From the NCBI GenBank assembly GCA_047967505.1, contig CM106541.1: a DNA stretch of 64,000 bases. The stretch is one strand, 5' to 3'. The stretch is from Dipteris shenzhenensis (taxonomy: Eukaryota; Polypodiophyta; Polypodiopsida; Gleicheniales). The notes beneath the pieces are model-generated. The model did no database searches, was not told the origin of the DNA, and worked only from the letters and a program-made list of their open reading frames with translations. Below are positions 32,994 to 44,594 of this stretch, in pieces (position 1 is the stretch's first letter; the number at the start of each line of letters is the position of its first letter). The translations under genes were made by a program, and so were the position numbers.

Positions 32994-33530
32994 GTGTGTT
33001 TGAGGGGTGCAATGAGTGGTCATAAGCTCTTTCCTTTAGCACCTGCAAGTTTATCACGTCTCGGGCCACCATGGCTTTCCCCCATCTCTAGACATGCTAC
33101 ATACTATAGTTGTGAGTTGGTCTCCTTCCAAGAATTTGACATACTCATCTGGTATGTCATTTGCTCGATGGACAAAATTCTCTATGATGCCCTTGATATT
33201 ACAGTTTCTTTTGACGCCCTTGTTCTTCACCATGTCAACATACCAATAATATGGCAAGCACTTATGGAGAAGCTTGTCTAACAACCAATCGATATGTCTC
33301 CCATGAATACCCTTCCTCCCAACTAGAAATCGAGTAGAAATCTTGCCTTTAGCATACTATGGTAGGACTCTATGGCACCATTAGTATCTTGATTTGCATG
33401 AGGCATGTGCCTTGTTGCTCATACCCACATATTTACATAATAAGAGAATGATGGGTTGTAAAAGTCTACGTGTCTAAGAAAGTAGTAAATCGCTTGTGTA
33501 CAAAACTCACCCAAGTGGGATAACCAAATC
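32994..33530 (-). pseudogene. MULE transposase, C-terminal part (split by the 11-kb insertion)
   Basis: Minus-strand sequence continues a Mutator-like transposase. CTQAIYYFLRHV...SYYVNMWV, one stop, then ATRHMPHANQDTNGAIESYH (about 33415-33350), the conserved region after the DDE core, followed by SMLKARFLLDF, IDWLLDKLLHKCLPYYWYVD and KNKGVKRNCNIKGIIENFVH, then RANDIPDEYVKFL (33284-33054). These are hallmark blocks of the plant MULE-type transposases that end with a SWIM-like segment, but no clear C.C...C.H zinc pattern is left. Two stops interrupt it. The missing N-terminal part is found, on the same strand, at 44625-45900 and beyond, so one gene was split at about 33530/44625. Confidence 0.7.
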
Positions 33531-33560
33531 CATTAGGAAAAAAGGGAGCTCATTTTGGGG
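33531..33560 (+). repeat. Left terminal inverted repeat of the 11-kb element
   Basis: Thirty bases identical to the reverse complement of 44595-44624. They include CATTAGG, a run of six A's and GGGAGCTCATTTTGGGG. Confidence 0.9.
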
Positions 33561-33824
33561 CCCTTTGGCCCAAATGAAAATTAGCTCTCAACCAATGGCA
33601 ACAGGGCTAATGGACCATGGTGGAAATTAGAAAAAAGAAAAAATATTCCAAAATGTCAGACTAAGAACTAAAATTTTATGTATAAACAACTATCAAGTAC
33701 AAATAAAAAAGTCTTTTTCGAGATATAGAGCAAATTCTTAGTCTGACAACATCTTATTAAAAAAAGATCACTTATTGAAATGTTGTTTTCTGCTCCCTCC
33801 ATCCCCCCCTCTCTCTCTCTCACT

Positions 33825-33829
<5 letters not shown>

Positions 33830-33881
<52 letters not shown>

Positions 33882-33980
33882 CACTCTCCCTCTCCCGCAC
33901 TCCATTTCTCTGTCGTTGGCTCTGTTACCCAATGTTCTTTTTGTTCCTCTATGTTTCTTCAAAGTAGTATTTTCATTCTC

Positions 33981-34055
<75 letters not shown>
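33830..34055. repeat. Two long (CT)n tracts
   Basis: CT runs at 33831-33879 and 33983-34054, separated by 100 bp of ordinary sequence. They produce long Ser/Leu frames on plus and Arg/Glu frames on minus, which are artefacts. Confidence 0.95.
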
Positions 34056-34056
<1 letters not shown>

Positions 34057-36329
34057 CCCCCCTCTCCCTCATGGCATGTCTTGTCGTGCTTTCTTACTAT
34101 AGGTTCGTTCTTAGGCTTCTTCTCTCCGATTTCACCCATTGTTTTCTTTCGAAGATTAACATGTTTAAGCTTCTCATTTATTGTATTTGGCACTTGGTTG
34201 CGATTAATTGTAGAGAATCTGGATTGTGTGAGAGAATTTTTTGGAGACTGATAGGAAATTTTGCATTGACTTATCTATCAAGGAACAAGGTTGCTCTCTC
34301 TTTCCTTTACATTTTGATTCTTCCAGTTTACAAATGCTTCAAAAGGTTGTCTTCTTTGAGTTTACAAGTGCTTCGATTTTGGGTTGGATTGTATTTGATA
34401 GGCTAGGAAGAAGCTAGCAGTTACGACACCAAAGACGACATAAAAAACTTGGTCTCTCTTAAATTTAATCTTGGTTTTTTATCTTAGTCTCTTAACTTTA
34501 ATCTTAATCTTTATCTTTCATTTTGGTTATAGACATGCAAAATTGAGTGCTGATCATAGGTTTGTAGTTCGAGTGCTAGATTGCATTGTTGATATTCTTT
34601 TCTTATGTTTTAGATATTCAACTTCCAAGAGTTTTAAAACATCTTTAAGTTTAGAATGGACCGTTATCAAACTTATAAAAAAAGTTGTGTTGATCAAAAT
34701 GGAGAGGGAGAAAAAATAATTGAGGTATCGTTACCTCGTTGACCTAAGTCTTCTATTTCTTCTATAGAAATCACCAACAAAATCACAGTTGAAGGTGATT
34801 GGCAAACATTGAGTATAGCAAAAGGATTTTGGGTGCTAATGCAACATGACAGAAGAAGGAAAAAATGGCATGGCAATGAATGCTTGACATCTTGGAAAGG
34901 AAGAGTGAAAAATTTTAAAGTGAAAGAGTGAAACATGAAATATTGATTCAACATGTGTACATGCATAAAGAGCTTGTCTTGTTGGATCATGCAAAGTACC
35001 TTTCACGGCCTAGAACAAATTGTAAGTGACCTCTTTGAATGTTTGTATAACATAACTCCAGATGTTCTTAAATCAATCTTACACTTGTTCAGATGTGTAC
35101 CCTTCATCTTATGAGCAATGGCAACCAATATAATGCATTTTAGGGTTCATGGATATATAGGAGAATTGCAATATGTAGGCAGATCTGCAATGCATCTTGC
35201 CTAATCACGTATCTTCTTATATGATCATTATTATACCAATTATTGGACAAGGCCAACACACATGGTATGTTGGAAAAATTAGACATCCCAGCATTGATTG
35301 GCCAATTCCTGAAGGCAATGTGATAGAGAGCTACAGAGCCAAACTATTGATGAAAATACAATGCTCTTTACGAACAAGGAATTGCAACTCGAATATGCAG
35401 AATAAATATATGCATGCCAATCACAGTCTTTATTGAGCTTTTCAATCATCTACCAATCAAAGGTTGTAAAACTCTTGTAAAATTATGCTCCATTATAAGG
35501 CAAATGGCAGAGATGATATTTTGAACTTCTTGGATGACGGTTGGGATAGGATCACATCCAACTCAATATACTGTGAGGTTGTTGGTTCCTCGATACAACT
35601 CAAATATATGATTACGATCCATAATTTCATGTTTTCTTATCCTATAAATGAAGTAGATTGATTGGAAATAAACTTATCCCTTTAGACCAGGATCTTGAAC
35701 TCATTTGGTCCTGATAATGAATCACTCGACATCACGGTTAATGAGAATGGAAATTTGGTGAGTGTTATATCACTCAAATAGAGATGTACACTTTTACAAT
35801 TGTGACATGACATAGACAAGGAGATTGAAGGAAGTGTGCCAGTTGGATTTACCTTCATACTCAATAATAAGAAGTTACTCTTTGGAGAATAATTTGATTG
35901 ACTATGTTGGATTTTATTAATTTTATTTGTATTTTAATTGTGATCACATTTTGTCAATAGCTTCTTCGAAGGAGGGAAAGTACAATTCAATATAGAGAGA
36001 TCTATAATCAAATCATTGAAATCAGTCAAAATTGATAATTTCAGGTGTTCAAGATCTATAACTGGTCGATGTTTCCACTGTGTTCTTAAAGTCAAATAAA
36101 ATTTGGTTTCTCATTCCTAAAAAACTGTTCATTTTTAGGAACCTCAGTTGGGGGCAACAAATTGAGGCAAGGAATGCATGAGAAAGACACCACTAATTAA
36201 TAGCAAGAACAACAAAGAGCCTTAAAGCATTTGTACAATGATTTTTTAATATCAAACTCCATTGTAGAGCACTCTGTTTATGGAATCTCAGGGTTGTACA
36301 ATTTCTCTGAAATATATGAGAAATATATA

Positions 36330-36334
<5 letters not shown>
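34056..36334. other. No recognisable gene inside the 11-kb element (34056-36334)
   Basis: AT-rich. Short frames such as 35197-35436 (plus) read continuously for about 80 codons and the region around 35690-35880 (plus) reads NSFGPDNESLDITVNENGN before a stop, so a decayed gene may lie here. I do not recognise a family. Confidence 0.5.

Positions 36335-36426
<92 letters not shown>
36335..36426. repeat. (CT)n tract, ~90 bp
   Basis: Nearly pure CT with a single TTT interruption near the right end. Confidence 0.95.
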
Positions 36427-36588
36427 CAAAGATAGTACATGTTTACAAAATTGTCATTTTTGGTATCAATAAACATCGATATAAGAAGAATTTATTAGGT
36501 GTTACAAACCAAAATCATCTTTGAGGGTAGCACAATCTACCAATGTTTTTGGATCATTTGTAGCCTCCTTCAATTATAGGCTCAACAT

Positions 36589-37284
36589 TCAGAGAGGGGG
36601 TTGGGTATTCAAAGGAAGGGGCTCAATATCCTGAGGTCTAGGCTCAAGATGGTCAAGAGGAAGCTTAGGGTTTGGCAGAGGTTCCTTGGATGTGAGCTCT
36701 GATGTAAGAGGAGGGTTTTTAGATGTTGGTAGAGGACCTTGAGATTGGGACTTAGGGTATTTAAAACCAAGCCCTGTTGTTGGAGGAGGGTGATGCTCAA
36801 CAGTGATGTCCTCCATGCCTCTTGAGCTTTGTCCCTCTGCTACTATATTAGAGCCTTCCGTTGTAGCTTTTGTTTTTGTGGTAGATTGGATGTCCTTCTC
36901 CATTATTGTAACCCTATGGATGTGGGCTGCAAGAAGAAATGTATCTTTATTCTTGAAAGAATTTGATAAAATAGTCTTCTACAACCTGTTGTAGTGCCCA
37001 AATTGCTGTTCTTTCCCAATGGAAGCCAACGTCCATAAGGCTCATGTCGTCGCAGATTGCCTCACTAATCATTGAAACGGACCCCTAAAAGTACACAATC
37101 CCATTACTTTTTTAGCTTTCGTTATCTCACGTAGTGTAGTGACCTTTTGCATGAACCTCCTCCTTCTTGCTTGTTTTAGAAGATGCATTGGTTTCCCTTT
37201 TCTTGAGTTAGTGGCTTGTCCTTTTGAAGATGCCATCCTTGCTATTGATGGACCCTCTTCGTTCACCTTGTTAGTAGCTTTCAT
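36589..37284 (-). other. Pro-rich and basic open stretches of unknown nature
   Basis: Two minus frames, 37069-37284 (basic; KQARRRRFMQKVTTLREITK) and 36589-36903 (Pro-rich; PPPTTGLGFKYPKSQSQGPL), lie 165 bp apart with stops between. They could be pieces of one decayed gene of the 11-kb element. No domain is recognised, and a chance origin is possible. Confidence 0.25.
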
Positions 37285-37385
37285 TCATTCCATTAGGAAA
37301 TATGTTGATATGCACACTCACACATGATTAAAACCAAGTGTTAACTCCTCGTCTCTCTCTGTCTCTATCTCTGTCTTTATATCTG

Positions 37386-37416
<31 letters not shown>

Positions 37417-37768
37417 TCCCTTTAACATCAACTAGCAAATACATCTCTCTCTCTCTCTCTCTCTCTCTTCCCCTGGCACATAATTATAGCCTTCTAGGCT
37501 CCATAATCATTTCCAATAAGAGCGTTCAAAAGAAAGTGATTTTGAGGTTTGGGAATTACCCAAACCTCCAAATCTCTTTCTTTTGTACACTCTTTATTTT
37601 GGCTCTCTCTCTCGCTCTCTCTCTCTCTCTCTTTGTGTCTATGTGTGTGTTAAATAGTTCTAGAATTCTAAGCTCTATAGTGCTTTCCAATAAGGCTATG
37701 CAAAAGAAAGTGATTTGGAGGTTTGGGAATTACCCAAACCCCCAAATTGCTTTCTTTTGTACACACCT

Positions 37769-37818
<50 letters not shown>

Positions 37819-37880
37819 CACCTTGCACCTCTCTCCCACTTTCTCTATCTCGCTCGCATGCAACCCTACCCACCCCCCTT

Positions 37881-37925
<45 letters not shown>

Positions 37926-37938
37926 TCAGCCATTAAAT

Positions 37939-37985
<47 letters not shown>

Positions 37986-38018
37986 CCTCCCTCCCTCTCT
38001 CCCTCCCTCCCTCCCTCC

Positions 38019-38057
<39 letters not shown>

Positions 38058-38303
38058 GGTGCCCTACTTAGAAACCATATGTATCACGTGCGTTCAAGGG
38101 GTATTAAAAAAACTCAACTAAAATTTTCCCTTGAAGAAAAACACCCCTCTTTACTTATGAACTAAGTGATTTTTTTCTAAAGTTGAATTAAAAAAACCTT
38201 CTTATTATTGTAAACCTACAAAAATTTTCCAAAAAGATAATTTAAAATACCCCTCCTTTTGAATGCAGGTGGTACACTAAAATTTTATGAGGTGAACTCC
38301 CCG

Positions 38304-38357
<54 letters not shown>

Positions 38358-38685
38358 GTCTCTTCGTCTCTCTTCCCTTGGCACATAATTATAGCCTTCT
38401 TGTCTCCATAAGGATTTCCAATAAGAGTGTACGAAAGAGAGCAATTTGGAGGTTTGGGAATTACTCTCCCTCCCTCCCTCCCTCCCTCCCTGCCTGCCTG
38501 CCTCCCTCCCTCTCTCTTTCTCCCTCCCTCTCCCTCTTTCTCTCTCTCTCTCTCTTCCCGTGGCACATAAATATAGTCTTCTAGGCTCCATAAGGATTTC
38601 CAATAACAGTGTACAAAAGAAAGTGATTTGGAGGTTGGGAATTACCCAAACCTCCAAATCGCTTTGTTTTGTACACTCTTTATTT

Positions 38686-38731
<46 letters not shown>

Positions 38732-38858
38732 CCTGGCACATAAATATAGATTTCTAGGCTCCATAAGGATTTCCAATAACAATGTACAAAAGAAAGTGAT
38801 TTGGAGGTTGGGAATTACCCAAACCTCCAAATCACTTTCTTTTGTACACTCTTTCTTT

Positions 38859-38910
<52 letters not shown>

Positions 38911-39218
38911 CTGGCACATAAATATAGCCTTCCAGGCTCCATAAGGATTTCCAATAACAGTGTACAAAAGAAAGTGATTTGGAGGTTGGGAATCACGCAA
39001 ACCTCCAAATCGCTTTCTTTTGTACACTCTTTATTTTGGCTGTGTGTGTGTGTGTCTCCCTCTGTGTTACCTAGTTCTAGAATTCTAAGCTCTATAGTGC
39101 TTTCCAATAAGGTTTGCAAAAGAAAGCAATTTGGAGGCTTGGGAATTACCGAAATCTCCAAATCGCTTTCTTTTGTACACAATTTATTTCGGCTCCCTCC
39201 CTCCTGCTCTCTCTCTCC

Positions 39219-39271
<53 letters not shown>

Positions 39272-39701
39272 CCCTCCCCCATTTGCCAAAATCTCTTTCT
39301 CTCTCTCTCTCTCTCCCTCTCTCCCGCGTTGTCTCTCTCTGTCTGTCTCTGTCTCTATCTCTCTCTCTCTTCGTATAATAGAACATGATTTAGGGCTTTG
39401 GGCGGATATCCCCCAAACCCACCCCCAAATCACTTTCATTTCTAAACTATTCACCCAAAGCCCCAAATGGAGTTCTATTGTACAACCTGAAAATGTAGGG
39501 GTGAGGAGGGGGGAGAGAGCCTTGTACGGCTCATTATGGCTATTTAAAGCGCGCACATCTCTCTCTCCTTCTCTCTCTCTCTCTTAGACTTCTACAAAAG
39601 AATGCGATTTGGGGGTCTAGGCATTTCCTAGACAACCAGAATTGCATTCTTTTGTATTATGATGGGAGCTTAAATGAGAGGGAGGCTATGGAGCACCATC
39701 A

Positions 39702-39704
<3 letters not shown>

Positions 39705-39799
<95 letters not shown>
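39705..39799. repeat. (GA)n tract, ~94 bp
   Basis: Pure GA on plus, the opposite strand asymmetry to the CT tracts on its left. Confidence 0.95.
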
Positions 39800-39800
<1 letters not shown>

Positions 39801-39934
39801 GCATGGTGGCGCACTCCAAGGGATGATTTTAGTGGTGGCTCATGATCAATGACGTGGATGGCTCTTCGCGAGCAAGAGAAAATGTGAGCCTCGAGAAGGA
39901 GAGTCGAGACTTGACTGTTGGCATGCCTATCGAG

Positions 39935-40250
39935 GTTTTAATAGGTCAATCATTATGCACGTGTGGTAACATCTCCTTGTGCAACTCATTATGGCTATTT
40001 AAAGCCCGCACTTGTCGTCTCGGTATATGTGCCCCTCACATCAAGTCATCCCAGTATGCCTCCCCCTCACAACACATGCCCCTCACTTCCATAGCTCGTC
40101 TACTCCCACAGCTCCTCTACTCCGTCTTCGTTGCTCTCTCACTCCGTCGGTCATCCGCACGCCAGCCCTGCTCGTCCACACCCATCCTGCTCATCCGCGT
40201 AGATGCCATTCATCCATGCTAGTGCCGCTCATCCACACCAGCCCTGCTCA
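39935..40250. other. Unique segment within the palindrome array
   Basis: About 300 bp of non-repetitive sequence. The plus frame 40012-40605 opens here and runs on into CT repeats; no domain is recognised. CATTATGGCTATTTAAAGC occurs here (39989) and at 39531, so part of it is duplicated. Confidence 0.5.
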
Positions 40251-40284
40251 ATGGAGGGTATGGTCTCCTCTCTCTCTCTCTCTC

Positions 40285-40352
<68 letters not shown>

Positions 40353-40825
40353 CTTGACCCCAACTTGTACACAAGAACATGATGTTAGCAATTTGGGGGT
40401 CTGGGAAATGCCCAAACCCCCAAATCGTGTTCTTGTGTACAAGTTGGTGTTAGGGAGTGAGAGAGGGAGAGGGAGCAAAAGAGTGGGGGGTTGGAGAGTG
40501 AGAGATAGAGTACTCTTTCAAACAAGAGTACAAATGAAAGCAATTTGGGGGTCTGGGAAATTCCCAAACCCCCAAATCATGTTCTTGTGTACAAGTTGGG
40601 GTTAGGGAGTGAGAGAGGGAAAGGGAACAAAAGAGTGGGGGGTTGGGGAGAGAGAGAGAGAGAGAGGAAAAGTGTACAAATGAGAGCGATTTGGGAGTTT
40701 GGGAATTGTCCAAACCCCCAAATCGCGTTCTGTTGTACACACTTACACATGCATAGAGAGAGAGAGAGAGAGAGAGTTAAAGAGGGAGGGAGGGAGGGAG
40801 GGAGGGAGTTAGTGAGTTTTAATTA

Positions 40826-40842
40826 TGTGTGTGTGTGTGTGT

Positions 40843-40927
<85 letters not shown>

Positions 40928-40981
40928 CATGTGCATAATGTTGTGCATGCATGTACACAGACTTGTTATATGTGTGTCCAT

Positions 40982-41016
<35 letters not shown>

Positions 41017-41146
41017 AAGTGCATGCATAAATGATGGTGTGCATGCATGCATGTATGATCGTGTGCATGCACATACACACACCTGTTATGTGTATTTTTT
41101 ATTAAAAAGCATATTTGGATTCTTTGTAGAGAGAGAGAGAGAGGTA

Positions 41147-41194
<48 letters not shown>

Positions 41195-41320
41195 TGCAAG
41201 TGCATGATTGTCTGCATGCATCAATGATGGTGTTTATGCATGCATGTACCGTACACTTGTTTCGTACACTTGTTATGTGTATTTTTAAATAAAAAGCGTA
41301 TTTGGATTCTTGTAGTAGTT
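40826..41320. repeat. (GT)n/(GA)n tracts in an ~190-bp tandem repeat
   Basis: GA runs at 40847-40928, 40985-41015 and 41150-41191 alternate with GTGCATGCAT-rich segments. The segment TGTTATGTGTATTTTTNATT to AAAAAGCRTATTTGGATTCT occurs at 41080 and again at 41272, a step of about 190 bp. Confidence 0.85.
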
Positions 41321-41411
41321 GAAAACTTAAAAAGTTCATCAAAGAAGAGAAGTCTATAGGAAGAAACTTCGCAGTATCAAGGGGAGAAGAGTGTGAGCAA
41401 CAAAGAGAGAA

Positions 41412-42353
41412 TGTCTTTGGTCAATAAGACAATTTCGTTCAAGGGCAAAATGTTGGAGGAGAAGCCGCAAGCCCGTAGATCTTTTACTTTTTGAGTTTCT
41501 TGAAAAGTGCAATGCCCAAGAGGATTTCTCTCTCTTTTATGAGATGTGGAACAAAGACATAGATTATGTTGGCTTGTTGGAAATTCATAGAGACTTTTTA
41601 GAGAAAGAGCTGGCAGAGTTTCAAAAGATCACAGGCGAGGGGAAAACAATTATAGATTCAGATAAATCTTGCGTGCATGTTAAGGATCTTATTCTAGATA
41701 AGAAACTTAGGATCCCTGTGAATAGAAGGTTTGATATTCTTCCCCAATACTATAAAGCAATTAAAAAAATTTATCCTGGAAGATGCAAAAATATGAAGGA
41801 TTTCCTCGTTTTTGCTGTGTTTCTTCATCTCTGCTATGAACATGATGAGGAGAGTCCGGATGAGCCTGAAGAAAATCCCGATGAGGAATTGAGTATTGAA
41901 CAAAAAGAAATCAACATTGAAGAGGCTCATGAATTGGAAGAGAAAGATATAAACCTTGAGGAAGAGAGCCAGGAGGCAGTAGCGCTAGATCTTCTAGCAT
42001 TGAAATCGGTAACTTTTCAAGGAGCAGTGCTACTGAAGGAATGGACTTTGAAACATATGCCCCAGCCATACCTGTGCATCCCTCTTTTACTATTCAAGGT
42101 CAAGAATATTATTTTCTCTCAGATATACAATCCATATTTAATCTTAGAGAAGATAATTATGCCCTTGCCTTGATTGCATAAGCTTGTACCTTGGACAAGG
42201 ATGTAAGGATCGAGGATGATGAGTTGATGGTACTACAGGATACATTTGACCATAAGGAAGCACTGTCAGTGTGCTTTAAAAAAGTCTTAGATGAAGAGCA
42301 TGAAAAGGACATGGATGACCCATGCATGATAGTACTTTTTCTAATGCAGCAAT
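41412..42353 (+). pseudogene. Unknown acidic protein, broken by one or two frameshifts
   Basis: An ATG at 41412 opens a short frame that shifts near 41480 into the 41544-42173 frame (EFLEKCNAQEDFSLFYEMWN, LLEIHRDFLEKELAEFQKIT, RIPVNRRFDILPQYYKAIKK). Its middle is Glu-rich (PDEPEENPDEELSIEQKEIN). Near 41990 the sense shifts again into the frame reading SIEIGNFSRSSATEGMDFET, GQEYYFLSDIQSIFNLREDN and DEEHEKDMDDP, with one TAA at about 42181. Total about 300 residues, no transmembrane segment and no family I recognise. Its place inside the 11-kb TIR element suggests an accessory protein of that element or a captured gene. Compositional quality and length argue that it was once a real gene. Confidence 0.45.
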
Positions 42354-42399
42354 AGCTTTTTTTCTATGGTTTTCTTGTTGTAGCTTCCAAGCAAATCCA

Positions 42400-44010
42400 A
42401 TCTACAAGAAAACCAACTTTTTGATGGTTCTACATAAAGCATGCAATGTGCAAATATGTACATTGCACAAAGGAAGATCAAGGACTGCTTTGAAATATGG
42501 CTCTATCTTATCCCTATTCGGCGCTCTTCTCCACCATTTAGAATCCATCACATGGGATGGATTCTTGCAGTAAAGGCATGGGGATTTTGAATTACCTCCT
42601 TTGCTTATGTTGAACATGCACTTGAGGGTTTTTAGGTCCCCATATTCCATATGCCAATCAACTTGAAAGTCTCCCTTGCCTTCGACATGAAGTTGACATC
42701 CTTGAACTAGGTTTTTTATAAACTGTAGGTATTTCTGTATGATAAAACACCCAAAATAGAGTTTGGTGGTCCTCTATCTTTACCTGCAATTGAAAAAATA
42801 GCCTCTATTTAAGTTCAACATCAACTAAATATAGTCAAGATTAAAGCTCAACATAAATAAAAAATCATGCTTACCTCAAATGCACCTAACCACCATATGT
42901 GCTTCTCTGATTGTACACTAAAATTCTTTGGGTCTACTTTTGTTATTGATTTATCAAGTGCCCTATTCATAAGCATGATACTCACCCTTTCAATCTTCCT
43001 CTCCTTAACAATTTCACATTCATAAAGCTTAAGAACAAATATGAGCCCTGTCCCTGACACTCTTCAAATGTGATCCCATAGAATTCAACCATTTGTCTTT
43101 GTAATTGCTCAAGATCAACAAAAATGTTATTCTATGGATTATACATAGTGGTACCCTTACTACCTTCAAAAGCATCCTCAATATGGAACCAATGTCCAAT
43201 AAATTCATCTACGTGTTGATTAAGCAAGGCTCTCAAATTCCACACTTCTGCAGGATTTGGAAGAAGGACATGCTTGATCCTCTGATCCTTAAAAGTTGAT
43301 GATACTGCCTTGAAAATGGACGAATAACCATTCCTACTCCACTCTCATCAAGTGCCTCCTGAATTAAGTTTACATCAACTTTGTTGCTTTCAATGAATTG
43401 TTGCACCACATTGCGTTTAATTGTTTTGAAGTTTTTTTCCTCAATCATCTCTTTCACAATACTACTTGAAAATAGACCTTTCATTTGTTTCATAGGAAGA
43501 GCATTTGGATCAACATTCTCTTTCTGGAGCTCCAAAATTTTCCAACAAGCACCACGCAAAAATAAGAGCTTTGCTAAAAGAAGACTTAACATAGTCACAT
43601 TCCTATGACAAAAAAACCTTACCTTGCTAAAAGAAGACTTAACATAGTCACATTCCTATGCCTAAAAAAATCCTTACCTTGCTTTTTGGACTTGCTTTTT
43701 GCACCCTCCACTTACCGGTTTCAATTCCCCAATGTTGCGAGGTTTTCTTTTGATAATCTTACCTCCCATTGGGGTTGCTTTCGACCTTGCCTTATGTAAT
43801 TTCTCTTTTGTCTTCAAATGTTCTTCAATTTCATTTTGTAACTGCTCTTCCAATCTACAACTTTTCATTATTTGTTGCATTTTTGTGTTCACCTCTTGCT
43901 CATATAAAGACTTATACATGCATGCACCTTGAGACTGAGCTGTGATATATCCATGCATACCTTTCATTCTGTCACCCAAAAACTTTAGCAATGTTGTTGG
44001 AAATGAGAAT
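42400..44010 (-). pseudogene. Decayed transposase-like gene of the 11-kb element
   Basis: Minus-strand frames line up as one decayed gene. 43991-43674 is a Lys/Glu-rich coiled-coil-like start (RLEEQLQNEIEEHLKTKEKL). 43598-43233 contains KENVDPNALPMKQMKGLFSS and KEMIEEKNFKTIKRNVVQQF. 42720-42402 reads without stop: LHVEGKGDFQVDWHMEYGDL, KTLKCMFNISKGGNSKSPCL with YCKNPSH, and FKAVLDLPLCNVHICTLHAL. The 'S.GGNSKSPCLYC' (zinc-binding-like CX2C) and 'CNVHICTLHA' blocks recall large transposase-like proteins of DNA transposons, but I cannot name the superfamily or its catalytic residues. A 52-bp duplication at 43573-43672 and many stops show decay. Confidence 0.4.
43573..43676. repeat. 52-bp tandem duplication
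   Basis: GCTAAAAGAAGACTTAACAT...CACATTCCTATG is present at 43573 and again at 43625 with small changes; CCTTACCTTGCT then starts a third partial unit at 43673. Confidence 0.85.
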
Positions 44011-44594
44011 GGCGGAGTAGAGTTTTGAAGTATATAGTTTGGATAAATCTTCCCATCACACCATAAGTCGATATGTTATAAACCTTCCTTTCTCATGTTT
44101 TCTCTTTGCACGTTGCCTACCTATTGTCGCTTTGGTAGAAACACATATTATTCTGCTAAATTAATATGAAGATGGTGTTGTTGTCTATTGTTAGCTTGTT
44201 CCAAAGTGTTGTTGCTTCACACTTCTATTTTGAGAGTACAGTTTCTCCATCGCTTTGCAGTTTCATTACGTTTTCTTAAAGCAAGGAGTTGATGATGGCG
44301 GTAGTCTTGAGAAAATTTGAAAAACAATGCTATGGCGAGATTACTTATGGTTTTCTGATAGAGAAGCTAAGCAGATCATAGAGGTGGCTAGAAAATGATT
44401 GAGAGAAAGACGTGGCTTGTAGGAGAATTGAATACAAAAGCTCGTGGGATATAAGTATTGAATATAGAGGAGTATCTTTATTCTTCTATCCTCTGACATG
44501 TTTATAGGACTTTTGAATATTTTATTGAGTATCTTATTATTTCCTCATATTTCGAACGCATAGAAAGGGAAGAAATTTTAAATTTCCCTCAGGA

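Larger units (their letters stand above)
37430..40745. repeat. Array of ~12 palindromes alternating with CT/GA tracts
   Basis: Palindromes with about 25-30-bp arms and a 4-6-nt loop share the core TTTGGAGGTTTGGG / CCCAAACCTCCAAA, flanked by GTACAAAAGAAAGTGA / CGCTTTCTTTTGTAC. Positions: 37524-37590, 37697-37764, 38427-38462 (right arm lost), 38609-38676, 38783-38849, 38960-39027, 39114-39180, 39376-39482 (variant, longer), 39592-39656 (variant), 40361-40447, 40519-40600 and 40672-40742. The spacing is 173-177 bp within sub-arrays, and each unit also has a conserved lead-in (GGCTCCATAAGGATTTCCAA) and a CT tract. So the palindrome, flank and tract were amplified together. In the right part the tracts turn to GA, extending the symmetry around the 40361-40447 palindrome. 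Confidence 0.85.

Noticed and set aside
37338-39587. Long Ser/Leu-rich (plus) and Arg/Glu-rich (minus) frames of up to 239 codons
   Set aside because: Products of CT/GA tracts joined by the palindrome units; no unique protein sequence of useful length.
37430-40745. Possible CRISPR-like array (palindromic repeats at regular spacing)
   Set aside because: The sequence is plant nuclear DNA. The 'spacers' are CT tracts and conserved flanks, not unique sequences, and there are no cas genes.
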